A DNA stretch of 10,295 nucleotides, taken from positions 1 through 10,295 of the forward strand of contig PBSR01000077.1 of NCBI GenBank assembly GCA_002726335.1. Reading direction: 5' to 3'. The number at the start of each line of letters is the position of its first letter. Position 1 is the first letter of the stretch. Of the stretch, positions 6,020 to 10,295 are shown piece after piece. Position numbers and translations under genes: made by a program. Under the pieces are notes generated by a model, which had not been told where the DNA came from, did not search any database, and saw nothing but the letters and a program-made list of their open reading frames with translations. This DNA comes from Gemmatimonadaceae bacterium (GTDB lineage: Bacteria; Latescibacterota; UBA2968; UBA8231).

Positions 6020-8482
6020 TCAATGGTAGGTCGTGCGCAGATGATGTACCGACAGCGACTGCTGCAGCTGCTCGGCTGACGGTGGTGTGCCCTTGCTGGT
6101 GAAGACGATCTCCTTCTCCTCGTCGGGCAACAGCGTGAAACAGTTGTCGTCAAACTCGCCGCGTCCACCTTCGACATCGAGGCTCACGTAGAAGGCAGGT
6201 GCGTCCGTCGTCAGCGTGACTCTGAAACGCCTGGCCTCCAGCGCCGCCACGGTCCACGCCACCTTCGCCTGCGGCAACTCGCAGGACTTCCAGGTGGTGA
6301 AGACGTGCTCGTTGCGGAAGCTCTTCTCACCGACCTGCAGATCGAGTACGGCGAAGACATCGGTCCGTCGTGGCGCCAGTTCGTCAACTTGGTACCGCCC
6401 CAGCAGCTGCGCACCGCTTGCCTCGACCTGGCCGGAGAGGTCGATGGACCGCACCTGCTGGCCGGTGAAGTCGAACAGGCGCAGGGCAGCCCGGGCCTGC
6501 ACTGCCTCCGGTTGATCATTCGTCGCCCACAGCTCGACGATGTCCTGACCCTCGTTATCCCGGGTCTGGAAGGCGGACAGGATGGTCGGCCCATAGAAGC
6601 GCCTGGCCATGTAGTGCAGCAGCTTCCATTTGCCGCCGTACTCCAGTGATGACCACGAGCATACGGGCCACAGGTCGTTCAGCTGCCAGTAGAGCGTACC
6701 CATACACGTGGGCCTCAAGTGTCGCCAGTGTTCTACGGCCGTCTTGATGGCCAGTCCCTGCTGCACCTGACTCAGGTAGACGAAGTTGTCGAAGCCGTCC
6801 GGCATGCGGAAGTAGCGGGTGAACATCTCGGTGATCTTGGAGTTACCGCCCACGTTGCGCTGATGGTGCTCCATGATCGGTGCCGTGACATTGAACTGGT
6901 CCTCCGGCGCGTAGGTGCGAATCGTGGGCATCGACGGGAACGACTGGTAGCCGAATTCAGAACAGAAACGCGGCGTCACGTCGTAGTAGGAGTCGAAGGA
7001 CTCCCCCGAGTGCCAGACCTGCCAGTAGTGCATGTCACCACGGCTGTCGTCATGCCAGTTGTCCGAGTAGTCTCCTCTGCCGCCACAGGGCGAGGAGGGC
7101 CAGAACGTCCGCGCCGGATCACACTCGTCGACAACACGTCCCAGTATACCTTCGGTCAGCCGGTCGTAGTCCACGACGTAGCGATCGCGGTTCTGCCGCG
7201 AGATCTCGAACCAGTTGAGCGCACCCAGGTCTTCGTTGTTGCCACACCAGAGAGCGATGCAGGCGTGATCGCGCAGTCGCTTGACCTGGTGTCGGGCCTC
7301 CTCTTCAACGCTGGCAAGAAACTCCTCCGTCGCCGGGTACGTCGAGCAGGAGAACATGAAGTCCTGCCAGACCATCAACCCCTTCTCATCGCACAGCTCG
7401 TAGAAGTCCTCGGACTCGTACTGCCCGCCCCCCCACACGCGGATCATGTTCATGTGAGCGTCGGCGGCGCTGCTCAACAGGTCATCGAGAACACCCCTCG
7501 TCTGTCGCGCGGGCAAGGCGTCGCAGGGGATCCAGTTGGCGCCCTTGGCGAAAATGTCGCGGCCGTTGACGCAAAACTTGAAGCCGAGCCCGATGCCGTC
7601 CGCTTCTGAGATCAACTGAAGCTGACGCAGCCCCAGCCGTCGGGTCACGTGATCGCCGGCGATCTGTACGGACAGTTCATAGAGAGGCTGTTCACCGTGC
7701 CCGTTGGGCCACCAGAGTTGTGGATTCTCCACGGTGACGGTTTCGCTCAACACGTTCAGCCCGAGGGACAGCTCCACTTCCCTTGCCAGCCGTTGACCGT
7801 CGAACTCCACAATCAGCTGGGTTGTTCCGGCCTCGGCCGCCTCGACCTCCACACAGACCTGCACCTGACAACGTCCGTCGGTATGTTGCTGTTCGGTGTA
7901 GACATACTCGATGCGACCCGGCGCGGCTGCGTCCAGATACACCTCCCCGTACAGACCGGCCACCATCAGACAGCATCCCCAGTCCCAACCGGCGTGACAC
8001 TGCACCTTACGCACCAGATTGCGGTGGGGAGACTGCACCGGGTAGTCGGATCCAGGTATCTCGTAGGGCATGTGGGCCACACGTTCGGCAGCCACCTTCT
8101 CGGCGGCGCGTACACGCACCTCTACTTCGTTGGCGCCCGGACGGAGCTGCTGTTTCACGGAGAAGCGGCAGCGGCTGAACATGTTGTCGCTGTCGCCTAC
8201 CTGCATGCCGTTGACGAATACGGTGGCCACCGTGTCGATACTGTCGAAGTGCAGGTACACCGAAGGTGCCGCCAATGTCTCGGCGTCGACTTCGAAGGAC
8301 CGGGAGAAGATCCAGTCCTCGGCGTTCAGCGCCTGCAGATCCAGCTCGTTCGTGCCCCAGTAGGGATCACCGATGCAGTCTGCGGCCAGCAAGGCGCTGT
8401 GGGTATCTCCGGGAATGTTCACCGGTATATCGTGCCCGGCACCGCAGAGGCGCCAGGTGCCACTCAGGTCGAACCGTGTCAT
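6020..8482 (-). CDS. Glycoside hydrolase family 2 protein, beta-mannosidase type
   Basis: An 820-residue GH2 enzyme expected to release beta-linked mannose from oligosaccharide ends. It opens with the family's sugar-binding beta domain (L-S-G-T-W-R-L, 6-12), then an immunoglobulin-like domain (about 190-285), the catalytic TIM barrel (about 300-600) and C-terminal beta domains. G-W-D-W-G (165-169) after R-K-V-Q-C matches the beta-mannosidase W-D-W-G-P motif, except that the usual Pro is Cys170. M-I-R-V-W-G-G-G (346-353) is typical. The acid/base is Glu417 in W-C-G-N-N-E, and the nucleophile is Glu509 in F-C-S-E-F-G. Their spacing of 92 residues fits known beta-mannosidases. There is no signal peptide, so it should act in the cytoplasm on imported mannosides. 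The Shine-Dalgarno sequence is weak, but the ATG at 8482 sits exactly where the family begins. It is convergent with the receptor and downstream of the glycosyltransferase gene on the same strand. Confidence 0.95.
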   Translation of the reverse strand: MTRFDLSGTWRLCGAGHDIPVNIPGDTHSALLAADCIGDPYWGTNELDLQALNAEDWIFSRSFEVDAETLAAPSVYLHFDSIDTVATVFVNGMQVGDSDNMFSRCRFSVKQQLRPGANEVEVRVRAAEKVAAERVAHMPYEIPGSDYPVQSPHRNLVRKVQCHAGWDWGCCLMVAGLYGEVYLDAAAPGRIEYVYTEQQHTDGRCQVQVCVEVEAAEAGTTQLIVEFDGQRLAREVELSLGLNVLSETVTVENPQLWWPNGHGEQPLYELSVQIAGDHVTRRLGLRQLQLISEADGIGLGFKFCVNGRDIFAKGANWIPCDALPARQTRGVLDDLLSSAADAHMNMIRVWGGGQYESEDFYELCDEKGLMVWQDFMFSCSTYPATEEFLASVEEEARHQVKRLRDHACIALWCGNNEDLGALNWFEISRQNRDRYVVDYDRLTEGILGRVVDECDPARTFWPSSPCGGRGDYSDNWHDDSRGDMHYWQVWHSGESFDSYYDVTPRFCSEFGYQSFPSMPTIRTYAPEDQFNVTAPIMEHHQRNVGGNSKITEMFTRYFRMPDGFDNFVYLSQVQQGLAIKTAVEHWRHLRPTCMGTLYWQLNDLWPVCSWSSLEYGGKWKLLHYMARRFYGPTILSAFQTRDNEGQDIVELWATNDQPEAVQARAALRLFDFTGQQVRSIDLSGQVEASGAQLLGRYQVDELAPRRTDVFAVLDLQVGEKSFRNEHVFTTWKSCELPQAKVAWTVAALEARRFRVTLTTDAPAFYVSLDVEGGRGEFDDNCFTLLPDEEKEIVFTSKGTPPSAEQLQQSLSVHHLRTTYH

Positions 8483-8510
8483 CGCTGGATTCTGTCTCTC
8501 GTCTGTATTG

Positions 8511-8572
8511 AAGACCGCAGGGCTGCCCTTACCAGCATATACAGAGTACCCTCAGCGGTCTTGCCAAGGGCA
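8511..8572 (-). other. Interlocked inverted repeats (pseudoknot topology) in the GH2 leader
   Basis: Within the 95-base gap between the glycosyltransferase and GH2 genes, AAGACCGC (8511-8518) pairs perfectly with GCGGTCTT (8555-8562). TGCCCTT (8524-8530) pairs perfectly with AAGGGCA (8566-8572). The arms alternate, so both stems together would make a pseudoknot rather than nested hairpins. An odd-centred palindrome, AGGGCTGCCCT, overlaps at 8519-8529. A TTGGCA box (minus strand, 8562-8567) with TGTATA (8538-8543) at 18 bases could be a promoter for the GH2 gene in the same stretch. There is no U-tract typical of a terminator. Function is unknown. Confidence 0.4.
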
Positions 8573-8577
8573 CCGGA

Positions 8578-10218
8578 CTAATGCTCCCTGCTGCCGATCT
8601 CGAGGCAACGGGCGCCGAGGGCGGTGGCGCCCAGACGCGTCAGAGTGCGGCCGGCATAGACCAGCCCCTGCTGCTCGTGTTCCCACAACGAAAGCTCATC
8701 CGGTGGGCCCATCTCCCGCAGGATCGAACGCCACAGATCTCCCGCCTTGTCGGTGCGTCCGGATCTGAGCTCGATCTCGCAGCGCATCAGCTTCACCAGG
8801 AAATGGTCGGGTCGATTCTCAGCGGCCAGATCGAGAGCGGCCGTTGCGGACGCCAGCTCGTCGGCCCGCAGCTGCCGCCCGGCTTCCAGTACGTACATGT
8901 CGAAACCGTCCCGATCCTGCCGCAGATCCTCGACCCAGGCAGCCTTCAGAGCCTCGATCCCCGCCTCGTGGCCGCGCCGCAACACCGTGATCAGGGGATG
9001 GTCGAAGCCGTAGAAGGAGGGGTCGGTGTCCTCCCGGTACTCGAGTGACCAGGGCCCCAGCCCGGGATCTGTGTGGAATTCGGCGATGACTTCGAAGCCG
9101 AGTTCGCCCTCGTGGAGCCGGCGGTAGAATTCGGCTAGCACCGGGTAGCGCCCCGGGACCGCGGCGAAGTGCCGGTAGCGGGCGACGTCGACCAGAGCGA
9201 GCCCATCGAGATCGCTGAGCCAGTCCACCAACAGCACGGCCGCGTCGGAGCGAAGCAGGAAAGGATCGAGGTTGAACACCTCCCCGGCGATGTCGGGCTG
9301 CCAGTCTATGCCGGCGTCGGGAGCGAGACCGTCGAGGCTGACACCGGTCTTCTCGTACCCTACTGCACCCCCCTCTGGGAACAGACCGGGAAGAGCGGCG
9401 ACGGCTTCGAGTCGACTGTTGGGTGACGACAACACCCGCAGGTAGGCGAGCCCGTACATCGCCGTCGACAGCAGGGTCACCGTCGTCCCCATAAGAACAA
9501 CGGTGCGCCAGGCCCCGCGAGCGCGCCGCAAACCCGCATCGAGCACCACCGCTGCCATGACGCACAGCACGGGTACCAGGGGGAGCATGTAGCGCGCGTT
9601 CTTGGCCTCCAGGCGCGACAGCAGCAGGATGAGGGTTACAGACCACACGAGCACGACGATGTCTGCCGGCTGCCGCCGCCAGGCCAGGTAGACGAACCCC
9701 GCCAGGCCAGCTACCTGCAGCAGGGGGCCCATGCCATGGAACAGGAGGCTGCCGAGGTGGAACAGGACGGGCGTCTGCGCCGAGTCGTAGAGAGTCCAGA
9801 TCCGCGACATGTCGCCTACCGCGATCGTGAGGACTGAGCGCAGATTGTTGATGCCGCCGTACGCGAAGTAGTGGGCCGGGTCCAGGATCATGTAGGGCTG
9901 CAGCATCACCAGCGTCAGCAAGGCGGCCGCGCCGACAATCGCGCCACGCCCGGCAGTGTGGCGGATTATCGCCGGAGTGCGTGCGTGCAGCAGCGGCATC
10001 AGGCCCACGACGGTCACAGGTACCAGCAGAGCCAGTCCATTGATCCGCAGGGCCGCAGTGGCGCCGACCATGAGGCCGGCCAACACCCACGCCAGGACGC
10101 TGCGGTTCGACATCAACCGTACTGCCGCCAGCAGACCCGCAAGCGTCGCCGCCGTGAAAGCTGTGTCCACCGTGTAGAAGTGGGCCTGCTGGATGGGCAG
10201 TACGCACACCGCCAGCAA
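8578..10218 (-). CDS. GT39/PMT-type membrane glycosyltransferase, N-terminally incomplete
   Basis: At least 546 residues from a TTG at 10218. It resembles GT39-like integral membrane glycosyltransferases, which move sugar from a polyprenyl-phosphate carrier. Supporting motifs are PIQQAHFYTVD (8-18), LQPYMILDP (106-114), a hydrophobic run of several membrane helices to about residue 262, and LEAKNARYMLPLVPVL (203-218). A soluble part follows with PNSRLEAVA, FYGFDHPLITVLRR (402-415) and a helical, TPR-like tail (about 418-546). Homology appears to extend upstream of the TTG (R-L-F-N-R-A-L-G-A-A-L-L, to about 10250). The same frame then meets a TAG at 10270-10272. The expected N-terminal part of roughly 80-100 residues, with the first helix and the acidic loop that is catalytic in this superfamily, is absent. 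The gene is therefore either disrupted or joined to unrelated sequence at the window edge. The 3' end (TAG at 8578) looks natural. Donor and acceptor are unknown. Confidence 0.78.
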   Translation of the reverse strand: MLAVCVLPIQQAHFYTVDTAFTAATLAGLLAAVRLMSNRSVLAWVLAGLMVGATAALRINGLALLVPVTVVGLMPLLHARTPAIIRHTAGRGAIVGAAALLTLVMLQPYMILDPAHYFAYGGINNLRSVLTIAVGDMSRIWTLYDSAQTPVLFHLGSLLFHGMGPLLQVAGLAGFVYLAWRRQPADIVVLVWSVTLILLLSRLEAKNARYMLPLVPVLCVMAAVVLDAGLRRARGAWRTVVLMGTTVTLLSTAMYGLAYLRVLSSPNSRLEAVAALPGLFPEGGAVGYEKTGVSLDGLAPDAGIDWQPDIAGEVFNLDPFLLRSDAAVLLVDWLSDLDGLALVDVARYRHFAAVPGRYPVLAEFYRRLHEGELGFEVIAEFHTDPGLGPWSLEYREDTDPSFYGFDHPLITVLRRGHEAGIEALKAAWVEDLRQDRDGFDMYVLEAGRQLRADELASATAALDLAAENRPDHFLVKLMRCEIELRSGRTDKAGDLWRSILREMGPPDELSLWEHEQQGLVYAGRTLTRLGATALGARCLEIGSREH

Positions 10219-10250
10219 GGCGGCGCCTAGTGCTCTGTTAAAGAGTCGGC

Positions 10251-10295
10251 ATTGAGTTTTGGACTTTGGCTAACTGGGTGTCTTCGGTGTTTCGG
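10251..10295. other. Lower-GC, G/T-rich right-hand terminus that interrupts the glycosyltransferase frame
   Basis: These 45 bases are about 47% GC by count (15 G, 6 C) and lie next to a strongly GC-rich gene. They contain the in-frame stop that cuts off the glycosyltransferase's N-terminal part, plus short near-repeats such as GGTGTCTTC followed by GGTGTTTC. No continuation of the protein is visible in any of the three minus-strand frames. This could be a real junction or an assembly artefact at a contig end. Confidence 0.4.

Noticed and set aside
4793..8546. Shared 11-mer CATATACAGAG at 4793-4803 and 8536-8546
   Set aside because: Several 11-base matches are expected by chance in 10 kb, and one copy lies inside the receptor coding sequence.
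6719..8581. Two long plus-strand open frames (about 296 and 310 codons) opposite the GH2 gene
   Set aside because: Both are antisense to an intact GH2 enzyme with its catalytic residues in place. Their translations show no motif or membrane pattern.
8819..10207. 462-codon alternative frame inside the glycosyltransferase gene on the same strand
   Set aside because: Its product is extremely Arg-, Gly- and Pro-rich and shows no motif. The overlapping frame carries the GT39-like motifs and membrane helices.
10237..10274. GTTAAAG ... GGCTAAC at the right edge as a possible integron attC site
   Set aside because: The core motifs are in the wrong order (GTT first, AAC last) and do not match the GTTRRRY/RYYYAAC consensus. 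No integrase or cassette structure is present.

Overview
The window is about 10.3 kb of high-GC DNA (roughly 60-65% by eye), densely coding, from a Gram-negative bacterium. The TonB-dependent receptor with an N-terminal carboxypeptidase-regulatory-like domain, together with several sugar-catabolic genes, suggests a high-GC member of the FCB group (for example Latescibacterota or Gemmatimonadota) or a similar environmental lineage, probably from a metagenome. This placement is an inference. No rRNA, tRNA, CRISPR array, transposase or phage gene is visible.

Layout. (1) 163-990 (-) encodes a TIM-barrel sugar isomerase/epimerase-like protein. It is divergent across 62 bases from 1053-2417 (+), a glycoside hydrolase family 4 enzyme. 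(2) 2467-6006 (+) is a three-gene block that looks like a copper-handling outer-membrane locus: a small secreted Cys-rich protein, a lipoprotein with two Met/His-rich YtkA/FixH-like domains, and a 739-residue TonB-dependent receptor. The receptor carries the CxxxM and HxM residues known from the copper importer OprC. (3) 6020-8482 (-) encodes a cytoplasmic GH2 beta-mannosidase-type enzyme, convergent with the receptor. (4) 8578-10218 (-) encodes a membrane glycosyltransferase of the GT39/PMT type. Its N-terminal part is missing because an in-frame stop and a composition change interrupt it close to the right edge.

How the genes may work together. The GH4, GH2 and isomerase-like enzymes lack export signals and would act on imported oligosaccharides in the cytoplasm. 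No sugar transporter lies in the window. The copper block is the most coherent unit. The receptor would bind Cu at the outer membrane. The lipoprotein, whose stop is two bases from the receptor's GTG start, is a plausible periplasmic-side metal carrier or chaperone. The small Cys-rich protein is a candidate accessory metal binder of unknown function. The two outermost ~50-60 bases of the window have strongly skewed, lower-GC composition and are best treated with suspicion as contig termini.
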